This document shows positions 42,157-51,361 of a stretch of 64,000 bases of DNA, in pieces. Made by a program: the position numbers and the translations under genes. The DNA lies in the NCBI GenBank assembly GCA_022801595.1, contig JAAWSO010000002.1, positions 1 to 64,000 of the forward strand, read 5' to 3'. The number at the start of each line of letters is the position of its first letter. Positions within the stretch are counted from its first letter, which is position 1. This DNA is from Clostridiales bacterium (GTDB taxonomy: Bacteria > Bacillota > Clostridia > Oscillospirales > Acutalibacteraceae). A model generated the notes under the pieces. The model had not been told where the DNA came from, did not search any database, and saw only the letters and a program-made list of their open reading frames with translations.

Positions 42157-43191
42157 ATGATTATCATCATGAAAGAGGAAACAACTAACGAGCAAATGCA
42201 GTCTCTGATGGAGTCTTTACAGGAAGCTGGATTGGAAATCGGGATTACCAGTGGAGTGGGCCATAAGATTCTAGGGTTGATCGGGGATACTGCCTGTGTG
42301 GATGAGGAGAAACTTCTGCTGCATCCTCAGGTGGTCCAGGTGATGCGCGTCCATGAGCCCTATAAAAAAGCGAACCGTCATTTCCATCCGCAAGATACTG
42401 TCATCCAGGTCGGCAATGCTAAGCTGGGCAGCGGCAAATTTGGCGTGATTGCTGGGCCTTGCTCCGTGGAGAGCGTGGCGCAGATCACCCAGGTCGCCCA
42501 GGCGGTGAAGGCTTCGGGCGCATCGATGCTGCGGGGCGGCGCGTTTAAACCGCGCACCTCCCCCTACTCCTTCCAGGGCATGGGGGTGGACGGCCTTAAG
42601 CTGTTGGTAGAGGCGAAGCAAGCTACTGGGCTTCCCATTGTGACAGAGATCATGAGTCCCCGCTACTGCGAGCTTTTTGAGGAATGTGTGGATGTGGTGC
42701 AGATTGGAGCCCGCAACATGCAAAATTTTGATTTGCTCAAGGAAGTTGGCAAGCTGTCCAAGCCAATTTTGCTGAAGCGGGGGCTTGCCAATACCTATGA
42801 AGAATGGATTATGTCCGCCGAGTACATTATGTCTGAGGGAAATGAGAATGTCATTCTCTGCGAGCGCGGCATCCGTACTATGGAAACCTACACTCGGAAT
42901 ACCATGGACGTTTCCGCTGTGCCGGCCTTGAAGCGGATGACCCACCTTCCTGTGGTGGTAGACCCGTCCCATGCCAGCGGCCATAGCTGGCTGGTGGAGC
43001 CGCTGGCAATGGCCGCGGCGGCGGCCGGAGCGGACGGCCTGATGATTGAGGTACATAATAACCCGGCCTGCGCTAAATGTGACGGACAGCAATCCCTGAC
43101 ACCGGAACAGTTTGACCACCTAATGAAAAAGGTAGAGGCGATGATGGGAATTGTAGAGAAAACACTGGTAGAGGCCAAAGGAGAGGAATGA
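42157..43191 (+). CDS. aroF: 3-deoxy-7-phosphoheptulonate (DAHP) synthase
   Basis: A 344-residue type I-beta DAHP synthase with the N-terminal ferredoxin-like regulatory domain (EQMQSLMESLQEAGLEIGIT) and catalytic barrel: FGVIAGPCSVES, RGGAFKPRTSPYSFQGMG, QIGARNMQNFDLL, ILLKRG and VVDPSHASGH. It condenses PEP with erythrose-4-phosphate. I start at ATG 42157 after AAAGGGG; an ATG four codons on is possible. It overlaps the next gene by four bases and heads the five-gene operon. Confidence 0.93.
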   Translation: MIIIMKEETTNEQMQSLMESLQEAGLEIGITSGVGHKILGLIGDTACVDEEKLLLHPQVVQVMRVHEPYKKANRHFHPQDTVIQVGNAKLGSGKFGVIAGPCSVESVAQITQVAQAVKASGASMLRGGAFKPRTSPYSFQGMGVDGLKLLVEAKQATGLPIVTEIMSPRYCELFEECVDVVQIGARNMQNFDLLKEVGKLSKPILLKRGLANTYEEWIMSAEYIMSEGNENVILCERGIRTMETYTRNTMDVSAVPALKRMTHLPVVVDPSHASGHSWLVEPLAMAAAAAGADGLMIEVHNNPACAKCDGQQSLTPEQFDHLMKKVEAMMGIVEKTLVEAKGEE

Positions 43192-44057
43192 ACATGTCCA
43201 AGCAAATTCCATTGACCATTAGTTCTTGGACCCTGGGGGATCAGTGCACCTTTGAGGAACGGGTAGCGGCTGCCAAAAAAGCTGGGTTTCAGGGGATCGG
43301 GCTGCGTGCGGAAACGTATGTGGACGCCCGCAATGAAGGGTTGACCGATGGGGAGCTGTTGGAAATCCTGAATCGCTATGAGATGCAAGTCACCGAGGTG
43401 GAATATATCGTCCAGTGGGCCGAGCCGCATCGGTCTTATGAACAGAAATATAAAGAGCAGATGTGCTTTCATATGTGCGAGCTGTTTGGCGTAGGGCACA
43501 TCAACTGCGGCTTGATGGAGCATTATTCTGTGGAACACACTGCCCAAAAGCTGCGGGAGCTGTGCGTCCGGGCTGGCAGCTTGACCATTGGTTTGGAGCC
43601 AATGCCTTACAGCGGAATTCCAGATGTAAAAAAAGGTTGGGCCGTGGTAAAGGCTTCCGGTGCGGAAAACGCCGCCTTGATCCTGGATACTTGGCATTGG
43701 GTGCGGGCGGGACAGCCCAACGACGTTTCTGTTTTGGAAGGAATTCCTGCGGAAAAGATCGTTTCCATTCAGGTGAATGACGTTCACGACCGTCCCTACG
43801 CCGCTTCAGTCCTGCGGGATGAATCTATGCATGACCGTCTGGCTCCGGGAACCGGATTTGGAGATACCATTGGTTTTTTGCGGATGATCCAGGAGAAAGG
43901 GATTGAGCCGAAAACCGTTGGGGTGGAGGTCATTAGCGACGCGATTTTGGCCAAAGGGGTGGAGGAAGCCGCCCGCTATGTTTATGCTTGTATGACGGAA
44001 GTTTTGGAAGCTGTATGGCCAGGCTCCGGGAAAGGGGCAGCGGATCATGAAATTTAA
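43188..44057 (+). CDS. Xylose-isomerase-like TIM-barrel protein
   Basis: A 289-residue protein of the sugar isomerase/epimerase superfamily: PLTISSWTLGDQCTFEERVA, LTIGLEPMPYSGIPD (metal-binding Glu), AALILDTWHWVRAG (Asp, His), IVSIQVNDVHD and VGVEVISDAILAKG (Glu). This superfamily includes inosose dehydratase, IolI and the 3-dehydroshikimate dehydratase AsbF. Given its place between DAHP synthase and a shikimate dehydrogenase paralogue, a hydroaromatic or sugar-like substrate is likely. Overlaps both neighbours. Confidence 0.75.
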   Translation: MNMSKQIPLTISSWTLGDQCTFEERVAAAKKAGFQGIGLRAETYVDARNEGLTDGELLEILNRYEMQVTEVEYIVQWAEPHRSYEQKYKEQMCFHMCELFGVGHINCGLMEHYSVEHTAQKLRELCVRAGSLTIGLEPMPYSGIPDVKKGWAVVKASGAENAALILDTWHWVRAGQPNDVSVLEGIPAEKIVSIQVNDVHDRPYAASVLRDESMHDRLAPGTGFGDTIGFLRMIQEKGIEPKTVGVEVISDAILAKGVEEAARYVYACMTEVLEAVWPGSGKGAADHEI

Positions 44058-45969
44058 CGCTATGTTTTCCCCTGTTAAAATTGGGCCGATGACAGTGCCC
44101 AACCGGTTTGTGGTTCCTCCCATGGGCAATAACTTTGCCAATACGGACGGAACGTTAAGTTCCCGTTCCTTGGCGTATTACGAGGCGCGGGCAAAGGGAG
44201 GATTTGGGCTGATTACCATTGAGGCCACAGTAGTGGACCCAGATGCTAAGGCGGGACCGCATAAGCCCTGTTTGTTTGCGGACCATGTGGTGGAAAGTTT
44301 TCGGAAGGTAGCGGATGCCTGCCATGCTCATGGCGCGAAGATATCGGTTCAGCTCCAGCATGCTGGACCGGAAGGGAATTCCGCCGTGGCCGGCGCGCCG
44401 CTGCGGGCAGCTTCGGCTGTTCCGGCAGCTTGCGGACGTGAGATTCCCAAGCCTCTATCCACCGGGGAAGTATATCGGCTGATTGAGCGATATGGAGACG
44501 CGGCGCAACGGGCGGCTGAGGCGGGCATGGACGCGGTGGAGATTCACTGCGCCCATGGTTACTTGATTCATAGCTTCCTTTCCTCCCGAACAAACAAGCG
44601 GCTGGACGAATTTGGCGGCTGCTTGGAAAACCGGATGCGGATTGTGCGGTTGATTGTGGAGAACATCCGAAAGAAAGCTGGCTCCAGTTTGGCGGTTCTC
44701 TGCCGGATCAATGCCTGCGACGATGTATTGGGCGGATTGAGCGTTGCGGACAGCGCTGCCATTGCCCGGTATTTGCAGGAAATTGGGGTGGATGGCCTGC
44801 ATGTTTCCCGGGCGATTCATTTACGGGATGAATTTATGTGGGCGCCCACTGCGGTACATGCTGGCTTCAGCGCCGACGCAGTCACAGAAATTAAGCGGTC
44901 CGTCACGATTCCCGTGATTACAGTAGGCCGATTTACCGATCCGTATTATGCCGAGCTATTGGTGGAGGAAGGACGAGCGGATTTGGTGGCCTTTGGCCGG
45001 CAAAGCATTGCCGATCCATCTGTGCCGAACAAGTGCAGAGAAGGCCGGTTGGAAGAAATTTTCCCTTGCATTGCTTGCTTGCAGGGATGCGTGTGCAATA
45101 TGTATGGCGGGAAGCCCGTCACCTGTCTAGTGAATCCAACCGTAGGCAGGGAATCCGAATGTACCCCAGCGGATATCCCAAAAACTGTTTTGGTGGTAGG
45201 CGGAGGCGTTGGCGGCTTATTGGTTGCCCGTGTGTGTGCCCAACGGGGACATCGGGTGAGCCTATACGAAGCCCAGGAATCGGTGGGCGGTCAGATGCGG
45301 CTTGCCGCTGTTCCGCCTGGAAAAGGGGAGCTGATGGGAATGCTCCGCTCTTATCTGGTGGCGTGTCAAAAGGCCGGGGTAGAGATTTATACAGGCGTTT
45401 CGGTTACTGCTGCATGGATTCGGGAAAAACAGCCGGATGTAGTTGTATTAGCCACGGGAGCAAAACCGTCTGTCCCAGAGATTCCCGGATTGGAAAGCGC
45501 TGGATTTGTGTTTGCGGCGGATGTTTTGGATGGAAAAGTGTCGTGCGGAAAAAAGGCGTTGATTTTGGGAGGCGGAATGGTAGGCTGTGAAACTGCGGAT
45601 TTTCTTGGAGAGCGGCAACATCAAGTCACGGTAATTGACCGGCAAGATCGGCTTGCCCAGGATATGATTGAGGAGCATCGCACGTTTGTCATGCGGGATT
45701 TTGAACAGTATGGCGTCCGTAGCGTATGCGGCGCGTCCGTGACCAAAGTCTTTGCGGACGGAGCGGCGTATCGTTTAGCTGATGGAGGTTTTCAAGAGCT
45801 TCGGGGCTTTGATACCATTGTGCTGGCTCTGGGGGCGAAACGGTTCTGCCCCTTGGAAGAGGAAGTGCAGGCTTTGGGTAAGGAATGTTATGTACTGGGA
45901 GACGCGGTTTCTCCCCGGCGGGCGCTGGACGCTACGCGGGAAGCGTGGGAAATCGCCATAAAAATCTAA
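44047..45969 (+). CDS. Enoate reductase / NADH:flavin oxidoreductase 1
   Basis: A 640-residue protein of the FadH/enoate reductase type. An FMN-binding old-yellow-enzyme barrel (1-330) contains HCAHGYLIHSFLSSRTNKRL (168-187; likely proton donor Tyr172). A 4Fe-4S site uses Cys341, Cys344, Cys348 and Cys360, and an FAD/NAD(P) part starts VLVVGGGVGG near 384. Such enzymes reduce activated C=C bonds. The start overlaps the TIM-barrel gene by 11 bases. Its paralogue follows two genes on. Confidence 0.9.
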   Translation: MKFNAMFSPVKIGPMTVPNRFVVPPMGNNFANTDGTLSSRSLAYYEARAKGGFGLITIEATVVDPDAKAGPHKPCLFADHVVESFRKVADACHAHGAKISVQLQHAGPEGNSAVAGAPLRAASAVPAACGREIPKPLSTGEVYRLIERYGDAAQRAAEAGMDAVEIHCAHGYLIHSFLSSRTNKRLDEFGGCLENRMRIVRLIVENIRKKAGSSLAVLCRINACDDVLGGLSVADSAAIARYLQEIGVDGLHVSRAIHLRDEFMWAPTAVHAGFSADAVTEIKRSVTIPVITVGRFTDPYYAELLVEEGRADLVAFGRQSIADPSVPNKCREGRLEEIFPCIACLQGCVCNMYGGKPVTCLVNPTVGRESECTPADIPKTVLVVGGGVGGLLVARVCAQRGHRVSLYEAQESVGGQMRLAAVPPGKGELMGMLRSYLVACQKAGVEIYTGVSVTAAWIREKQPDVVVLATGAKPSVPEIPGLESAGFVFAADVLDGKVSCGKKALILGGGMVGCETADFLGERQHQVTVIDRQDRLAQDMIEEHRTFVMRDFEQYGVRSVCGASVTKVFADGAAYRLADGGFQELRGFDTIVLALGAKRFCPLEEEVQALGKECYVLGDAVSPRRALDATREAWEIAIKI

Positions 45970-45997
45970 AGCCTGGTTCTGGGAAAGGAAATGACAG

Positions 45998-46861
45998 ATG
46001 GAAATTTCAGGAACAACAAAATTATTTTGCCTGATTGGTTCGCCGGTTGCTCATTCCGGTTCTCCGGCGATGCACAATTTCAGCTTTGAACATCTAGGTA
46101 TGGATTGCCGTTATTTGGCGTTTGACATTGGCAAGGAACAAATCGCCGACGCGGTTTCCGCCATGCGAACCCTTCCGATCCACGGCTGTAATGTGACCAT
46201 GCCATGCAAAACGGCGATTCTGCCCTATCTAGATGAGTTGTCCCCGGCGGCCAGGTTAGTTGGGGCGGTCAATACTGTAGTGAACCGAAATGGTAAGCTG
46301 ATCGGCCACATTACCGACGGCGTAGGCTATGTCAACAGCCTGCGGGCGGAAGGGGTGGAGGTTGCTGGAAAACGGATAACGGTCTTTGGTTCCGGTGGAG
46401 CGGCCACTGCCATACAAATCCAGTGCGCCTTGGACGGAGCGGAGCAGATCACAATTTTTTGCCGGGAGGATTCTTTTCTGTCTCAGGCGCAGCGTACGGT
46501 TCAGACCATTCAGGAGCACGTTCCATCTTGCCGGGTAGAACGATTTGACCTGACTGAAACCGAACAGTTGGCCCGTTCTCTAGCGGAAAGCCATATTTTG
46601 GCCAATGCCACCAAGGTTGGCATGGCTCCTCTGGAACAGGAATCCCTGGTACCGAATGCGGAATGGTTCCATTCGGGATTGGTCGTCACAGACGCTGTAT
46701 ACCACCCCGAAGCAACCAAAATGCTCAGGGAAGCCAAGACCAAGGGATGCAAGGTGATTGGCGGCCTAGGGATGTTGCTTTGGCAAGGAGCGGAAGCGTT
46801 CCGGTTGTTTACCGGGAAGGAAATGCCGGTAAAAGAAGTGTACGAGAAGTATTTTCAATAA
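45998..46861 (+). CDS. Shikimate/quinate dehydrogenase family protein
   Basis: A 287-residue AroE-family protein. It has the substrate motif HSGSPAMHN (about 19-27), NVTMPCKTAI (catalytic Lys about 70), TDGVGY (Asp), and the nucleotide loop GSGGAATAI. Normal AroE has NVTxPHK; Cys replaces His here, as seen in YdiB-like and other paralogues. With two enoate reductases in the operon it may act on quinate, shikimate or a relative, not only in biosynthesis. [13 protein letters not shown]. Confidence 0.88.
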   Translation: MEISGTTKLFCLIGSPVAHSGSPAMHNFSFEHLGMDCRYLAFDIGKEQIADAVSAMRTLPIHGCNVTMPCKTAILPYLDELSPAARLVGAVNTVVNRNGKLIGHITDGVGYVNSLRAEGVEVAGKRITVFGSGGAATAIQIQCALDGAEQITIFCREDSFLSQAQRTVQTIQEHVPSCRVERFDLTETEQLARSLAESHILANATKVGMAPLEQESLVPNAEWFHSGLVVTDAVYHPEATKMLREAKTKGCKVIGGLGMLLWQGAEAFRLFTGKEMPVKEVYEKYFQ

Positions 46862-46886
46862 CGCTCTAAAAGGAGAGAGGGAAACC

Positions 46887-48908
46887 ATGACAGAATATTC
46901 CAACCTATTTGCGCCGCTTACGGTAAAAACGATGACGTTGCCCAACCGTGTGGTGATGATGCCCATGGGAACCAATTTCGCCCAGGAAAACGGAGGAATC
47001 AACGAGGCTCATATCCATTATTATGAACAAAGAGCCAGAGGAGGCACCGGCCTGCTTGTGGTGGAAAATGTTTGCGTGGATTTTCCTCTGGGTTCTAACG
47101 GAACCACCCAGCTGCGCATGGATCATGACCGTTATATTCCCGGGCTTGCCCGGCTCTGTGAGGCGGTTCATAAGCACGGTTCCTGTGTGGCGGTGCAGAT
47201 CAATCATGCCGGCGCTTCCGCCATGAGTTCCCGCATTGGGATGCGGCCGGTTTCCGCCTCCGACCTTCCCTCTAAGCCAGGAGGGGAAATTCCCCGTCCC
47301 CTGAAAAAAGAAGAAATTGCTGGAATCGCCAGAAAATTCGGAGAAGCTGCCCGCCGGGCAAAAATTGCTGGGTTTGACGCAGTGGAATTCCATGCCGGAC
47401 ATTCCTACTTAGCGAGCCAATTTCTTTCCCCCACAATGAACGACCGCACCGATGAATTTGGAGGCTGTCCAGAAAATCGCGCTCGTTTTCCCAAAATGGC
47501 GGTGGAGGAAATCCGAAAAGCGGTAGGGCCTCAGTTTCCGATCCTTGTGCGCTTAAGCCTGGACGAATTTGCCGAAGGCGGCAATACGGTGGAGGATTCT
47601 TTGGAGCTGATGGAGCATTTTTGCGGCGAGGCAGATCTCTTCTCCGTTTCTGCCGGACTGAATACGTCCCTTCAGTTTCAAATTGATGTGGGAAGTCTAC
47701 CGGATGGCTGGCGTTCCTACATGGCCAAAGCGGTGAAGGAGCGGTTTGGGAAGCCTGCCATCACCATGGGGAATATTCGCTCCCCAAAGGTAGCGGAAGA
47801 AATTCTGGAACGCGGAGACGCCGATTTGATTGGACTTGGCCGAGGCTTAATTGCGGAGCCGGAGTGGGTCAATAAAGTGCGCAAAGGTCAGATTTGCCAG
47901 CTGCGCAACTGCATTTCCTGCAACACCGGCTGCGCAGGAAACCGGATTGGATTTAATCAGCCCATTCGCTGCACCGTCAATCCAGCCGTGGACCAAGGTG
48001 AGGATTATTACAAGCGCAAGGTGACAAGACCCTGCAACGTGGTGGTGATTGGCGGCGGTGTGGCAGGTTTGGAGGCGGCCTGCACCGCGGCGGAGGTAGG
48101 ATGTGCTTCTGTGCTGTTGGAACGGGGCGAAAAGCTGGGAGGCCTGTCCGCGTTTCTTTCCAAGGTGTCGGATAAATTTCGGGTGAACGATTTCATTGAT
48201 TATCAGGTGGATCGGGCCAGCCGGCTGAAAAACTTATTTGCTCTGACCAAGACGGAGGCCACGCTGGAAAAAGTGGGTCAATTTCATCCAGATATCATTG
48301 TAAATGCTACCGGTTCTCAACCGCTGCTGCCTCCGGTGGAAGGATTGGCCGAAGCGCTGCGTCAGCCAGAATCCAATGTGTTTACCATTTCTGGGGTGAT
48401 CAATAAGAAGCAAGCCTATGCCGATGATTTGACCGGAAAGCGGGTGGCGATTGCTGGGGGCGGCGCTGCCGGTGTAGACGCCATTGAGTTTTTCGCCAAG
48501 CGGGGCGCTCAGGTTTCGATTGTGGAGCGGTGTCACGAAATCGGCTACGACGTGGATCCCATTACCCGCTGCAATTTGAAGGATAACCTGGAAAAATATT
48601 CGGTGGAGCAGTTTACCAATTCCACCTTGACCAAAGTGACTGCCAATACCTTCCATATTCAGCGGGGTGGGAAAGAAGAAACCATTGCTTTTGATTACGC
48701 TTATATTTGTTTAGGAATGCAATCGGATGCGCCTTTGTTACATGATTTATGCCAAAAATTTCGGGAAACTGGTACAGAGGTGATCAATATCGGCAACAGC
48801 GCCCGGGCGCGCCGGATGATCGATGGCGTTCGGGAAGGCCGGAATATCTTAGCCGTTTTGGAGCGTCTGGGATACTTTGACGGCGTACCGTCGCTGCATT
48901 CTTATTGA
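46887..48908 (+). CDS. Enoate reductase / NADH:flavin oxidoreductase 2
   Basis: A 673-residue paralogue of the 44.0 kb enzyme: barrel with HAGHSYLASQFLSPTMNDRT (169-188; Tyr174), 4Fe-4S cysteines 342, 345, 349 and 362, FAD motif VVVIGGGVAGLEAA near 385, and a second dinucleotide loop AIAGGGAAGVDAIEFFAKRG. It has the same domain order but only moderate similarity, so a different substrate or step is likely. RBS AAAGGAGAG. Last gene of the operon. Confidence 0.9.
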   Translation: MTEYSNLFAPLTVKTMTLPNRVVMMPMGTNFAQENGGINEAHIHYYEQRARGGTGLLVVENVCVDFPLGSNGTTQLRMDHDRYIPGLARLCEAVHKHGSCVAVQINHAGASAMSSRIGMRPVSASDLPSKPGGEIPRPLKKEEIAGIARKFGEAARRAKIAGFDAVEFHAGHSYLASQFLSPTMNDRTDEFGGCPENRARFPKMAVEEIRKAVGPQFPILVRLSLDEFAEGGNTVEDSLELMEHFCGEADLFSVSAGLNTSLQFQIDVGSLPDGWRSYMAKAVKERFGKPAITMGNIRSPKVAEEILERGDADLIGLGRGLIAEPEWVNKVRKGQICQLRNCISCNTGCAGNRIGFNQPIRCTVNPAVDQGEDYYKRKVTRPCNVVVIGGGVAGLEAACTAAEVGCASVLLERGEKLGGLSAFLSKVSDKFRVNDFIDYQVDRASRLKNLFALTKTEATLEKVGQFHPDIIVNATGSQPLLPPVEGLAEALRQPESNVFTISGVINKKQAYADDLTGKRVAIAGGGAAGVDAIEFFAKRGAQVSIVERCHEIGYDVDPITRCNLKDNLEKYSVEQFTNSTLTKVTANTFHIQRGGKEETIAFDYAYICLGMQSDAPLLHDLCQKFRETGTEVINIGNSARARRMIDGVREGRNILAVLERLGYFDGVPSLHSY

Positions 48909-48913
48909 TTTCT

Positions 48914-48938
48914 AGCAGCTTACGAGCTGCATTTTTTT
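48914..48938 (+). terminator. Terminator of the aroF operon
   Basis: GCAGCT (48915-48920) and AGCTGC (48925-48930) with a four-base loop, then ATTTTTTTATTTT. Short but well placed, seven bases after the stop codon. Confidence 0.65.
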
Positions 48939-49081
48939 ATTTTCTTCCTGACAAGATCATAGAACATCAGTAGGAAAGAGCAAAATAACATTCAGATTGC
49001 ACAGTTTCCAGCCTATTAATTTTATTTTTTTTACAAAATTCAACTTACTGGCTTCTTTTTATTTCCAGTCAGTGTAATGTA

Positions 49082-49498
49082 TGGTATAATAACCGCAGTG
49101 AACCTGCAGCGCGGGCATTTGGGCGCATGGGTTCTTGTGTAATTTGGCGACTGGAGGGAGCGTGCGCGACTTGCCCGCCGCAGGCGTGGTATAATAACCG
49201 CAGTGAACCTGCAGCGCGGGCATTTGAGCGCATGGGTTCTTGTGTAATTTGGCGACTGGAGGGAGCGTGCGCGACTTGCCCGCCGCAGGCGTGGTATAAT
49301 AACCGCAGTGAGCCTGCAGCGCGGACTTTAGGCGCATGGGTTCTTGTGTAATTTGGCGACTGGAGAGAGCGTGCGCGACTTGCCCGCCGCAGGCGTGGTA
49401 TAATAACCGCAGTGAGCCTGTAGCGCGGACTTTAGGCGCATGGATTCCTGTGCAATTTGGCGACCGGAGGAGCAGGGGCGATTTGCTCACCGCAGGTG
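49082..49498 (+). repeat. Four tandem ~105 bp intergenic repeats
   Basis: Units start at 49082, 49187, 49292 and 49396, each with TGGTATAATAACCGCAGTGA. Units 1 and 2 are nearly identical; unit 3 differs slightly and unit 4 is diverged, ending near 49498. Each starts with an extended -10-like TGGTATAAT. Single or diverged copies lie at 23.1 and 35.8 kb. Frames running through it on either strand are artefacts of the repeat length. Confidence 0.9.
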
Positions 49499-49600
49499 TG
49501 GGATCATATCCTGGAAACGTCAGCGGAATCAAAGATTGCGGGAATTTCTGAGAACATGCAATCAGAAAAAAGAGCTGCGCTCTTGCGGCTTTGCCGATCC
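49482..49600 (+). repeat. Second dispersed repeat type, copy 1
   Basis: Following the tandem array, the sequence from about 49482 (CACCGCAGGTGTGGGATCAT, later GGAATCAAAGA, GGGAATTTCTGAGAACATG, GAAAAAAGAGC) aligns with 62617-62735. It therefore forms a second, non-coding repeat type attached to the end of the first. Confidence 0.6.
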
Positions 49601-49667
49601 TTGCTGGCGCAAGGGCTTGTGGTGTCATAATTTCACAAAAGATACATGAATGAAGGAGGGGATACCC

Positions 49668-50012
49668 ATGCCGTATATTCGGACTCAAGTCAGTATTTCT
49701 TTGTCAAAGGAAAAAGAAATTGCTCTTAAAGAAAAATTGGGACAGGCCATTACTATTTTACCAGGAAAAACTGAGCGCTGGTTGATGCTGGATTTCCGAG
49801 ACCAATGCCGGATGTATTTCCAAGGAGGCCAGGAAGAGGCGGCGGCTTTTGTGGAGGTCAAGCTGTTTGGAACGGCTGGAGCGGCGGTGTATCAGGAAAT
49901 GACCGCGGCAGTCACCAAGATTATTTCGGAGGAACTGGGGATTCCTGCCCAGCGGATTTATGTCCAGTATGAAGAATGCAGTTATTGGGGCTGGAATGGA
50001 AACAACTTTTAA
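49668..50012 (+). CDS. MIF-like tautomerase
   Basis: A 114-residue protein, the exact length of MIF/phenylpyruvate tautomerases. Pro2 after the initiator Met would be the catalytic base; ITILPGKTERWLMLDFRD holds the second conserved Lys. It ends RIYVQYEECSYWGWNGNNF, as in the family. ATG 49668 follows GGAGGGG; a start at 49650 would bury the catalytic proline. Enol-keto tautomerisation of an aromatic 2-oxo acid is possible; the real substrate is unknown. Confidence 0.85.
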   Translation: MPYIRTQVSISLSKEKEIALKEKLGQAITILPGKTERWLMLDFRDQCRMYFQGGQEEAAAFVEVKLFGTAGAAVYQEMTAAVTKIISEELGIPAQRIYVQYEECSYWGWNGNNF

Positions 50013-50027
50013 GAAAGTGGGAACCAT

Positions 50028-50444
50028 ATGAAATCATATCGGGAAGTGCTCCATTTTCACCTGCCAAGCCGCCGGGGATTGGTGAACATCACGCATCAGG
50101 TGGAACAGGCGCTGCGGAAAAGCGGGATTCAGGAAGGCTTGGTCCTGGTCAACGCCATGAATATTACCGCCAGTGTGTTTATCAATGACGACGAAAGCGG
50201 ACTGCATCAGGATTATGAGGTATGGCTGGAAAAACTGGCTCCAGAGAAGCCCTACAACCAGTACCGGCACAATGGTTATGAGGATAATGGGGACGCTCAT
50301 TTGAAACGCACGATCATGGGGCGGGAAACCGTGGTTGCGGTTACGGAAGGCAAGCTGGATTTTGGAACTTGGGAGCAGATTTTTTATTTTGAATTTGATG
50401 GAAAGCGGGAAAAACGTGTGCTGATTAAAATCATTGGCGAATAA
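50028..50444 (+). CDS. YjbQ family (UPF0047) protein
   Basis: A 138-residue protein with the family features: [40 protein letters not shown] and the C-terminal [20 protein letters not shown]. YjbQ proteins have reported weak thiamine phosphate synthase activity and a metal site, without a settled function. 15 bases after the tautomerase gene, so cotranscribed. Confidence 0.85.
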   Translation: MKSYREVLHFHLPSRRGLVNITHQVEQALRKSGIQEGLVLVNAMNITASVFINDDESGLHQDYEVWLEKLAPEKPYNQYRHNGYEDNGDAHLKRTIMGRETVVAVTEGKLDFGTWEQIFYFEFDGKREKRVLIKIIGE

Positions 50445-50468
50445 ATTTTTTGAGAAGGTGGAATTTCC

Positions 50469-51287
50469 ATGAAAAAGAAAGTCATTATGACCGGGTTGAT
50501 CATGGCATTGGCAGCGCTGGCGGTTGGCTGTGGGGAACAGAATGCTTCTTCCGGTCAGGTCTCCCAAATCTCTACATCTACATCCAGCGCCACAACGCCG
50601 GACAGCTCCAGCGTAACTCCAGCGGCAAAAGCGCCTAGTCTGGAGTTGGCGGAGGATATCAAAGAAGGGGACACGGTGGTTCAGATCCCAAAATTTGTAG
50701 CCGAAGGCAGCAATCCGGCTGTGGATACCCTTAATGCGGAGATTCAGAAGAATCAAGGAGAAGTGTATGGCGAATGGAAGGATTCCCAGGATAGTGTGCG
50801 CGACCTAGAGATCAAATCTTACCTATTTACCAGTGAGGACTATGTGCAGGCTGTGGTCACACAGTTAGAACTCCCAACATATGGAACCCAAGGGGATGTA
50901 TTTTCGTATCACTATGATGTGAAAGAACAAAAGACGGTCGCCTTGGCGGATGCATTGGCCAAGCTTAACCTGACGGAAGACGATGTGCTCACGCAATTCC
51001 AGGCTGCCTATCGGCCGGAAAGCAGTGTTGGCACCATAGACAAGGCGGAAATTCAGGGCTTCCGAATCCTAGGGGATTCTTTGGAATGTTATTTAAAGGT
51101 GTATTTTGTCAACCCAAATGTATCGGGAGAAGAGGGGCAATACAACCAGATTGTTGTTTTTAACATGAAGGACGGAACTGCCAGCGATTATAATGGGGAA
51201 ACTTTGATTGACCCAGCGGCAACCGATGCTGGCGCCAGTTCATCTCAGGTGAGCAGTACGGCTGGCGTGGCCAGCAACAAGGAATAA
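50469..51287 (+). CDS. Lipoprotein with RsiV/PdaC-like domain
   Basis: A 272-residue lipoprotein (lipobox AVGC, Cys21) with a Ser/Thr linker to about residue 58. The globular part opens VQIPKFVAEGSNPAVDTLNA and has FSYHYDVKEQKTVALADALA, which resembles the DUF4163/DUF3298 domains of RsiV-type and PdaC-type proteins. Extracellular; role unknown. 24 bases after the YjbQ gene. Confidence 0.65.
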   Translation: MKKKVIMTGLIMALAALAVGCGEQNASSGQVSQISTSTSSATTPDSSSVTPAAKAPSLELAEDIKEGDTVVQIPKFVAEGSNPAVDTLNAEIQKNQGEVYGEWKDSQDSVRDLEIKSYLFTSEDYVQAVVTQLELPTYGTQGDVFSYHYDVKEQKTVALADALAKLNLTEDDVLTQFQAAYRPESSVGTIDKAEIQGFRILGDSLECYLKVYFVNPNVSGEEGQYNQIVVFNMKDGTASDYNGETLIDPAATDAGASSSQVSSTAGVASNKE

Positions 51288-51293
51288 AAGCGT

Positions 51294-51338
51294 AAAAAAA
51301 GCCTGTTTGTCCCTGGAGCGGAAAACAGGCTTTTTTTA
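51294..51338 (+). terminator. Terminator after the lipoprotein gene
   Basis: AAAAAAAGCCTGTTT and AAACAGGCTTTTTTT flank a 15-base loop (51294-51337). Confidence 0.88.
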
Positions 51339-51361
51339 TCTCACAGAAATGGGGAAGAAGC

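Noticed and set aside
49082-49498. CRISPR array
   Set aside because: Units are contiguous ~105 bp repeats with no short repeat/spacer alternation and no cas genes.
49059-49688. Long minus-strand frame (about 209 codons) with repeated LPPVAKLHKNPCAQMPALQ segments
   Set aside because: It is the translation of the tandem 105 bp repeats; 105 is divisible by three, so the frame stays open by chance. No start signals.
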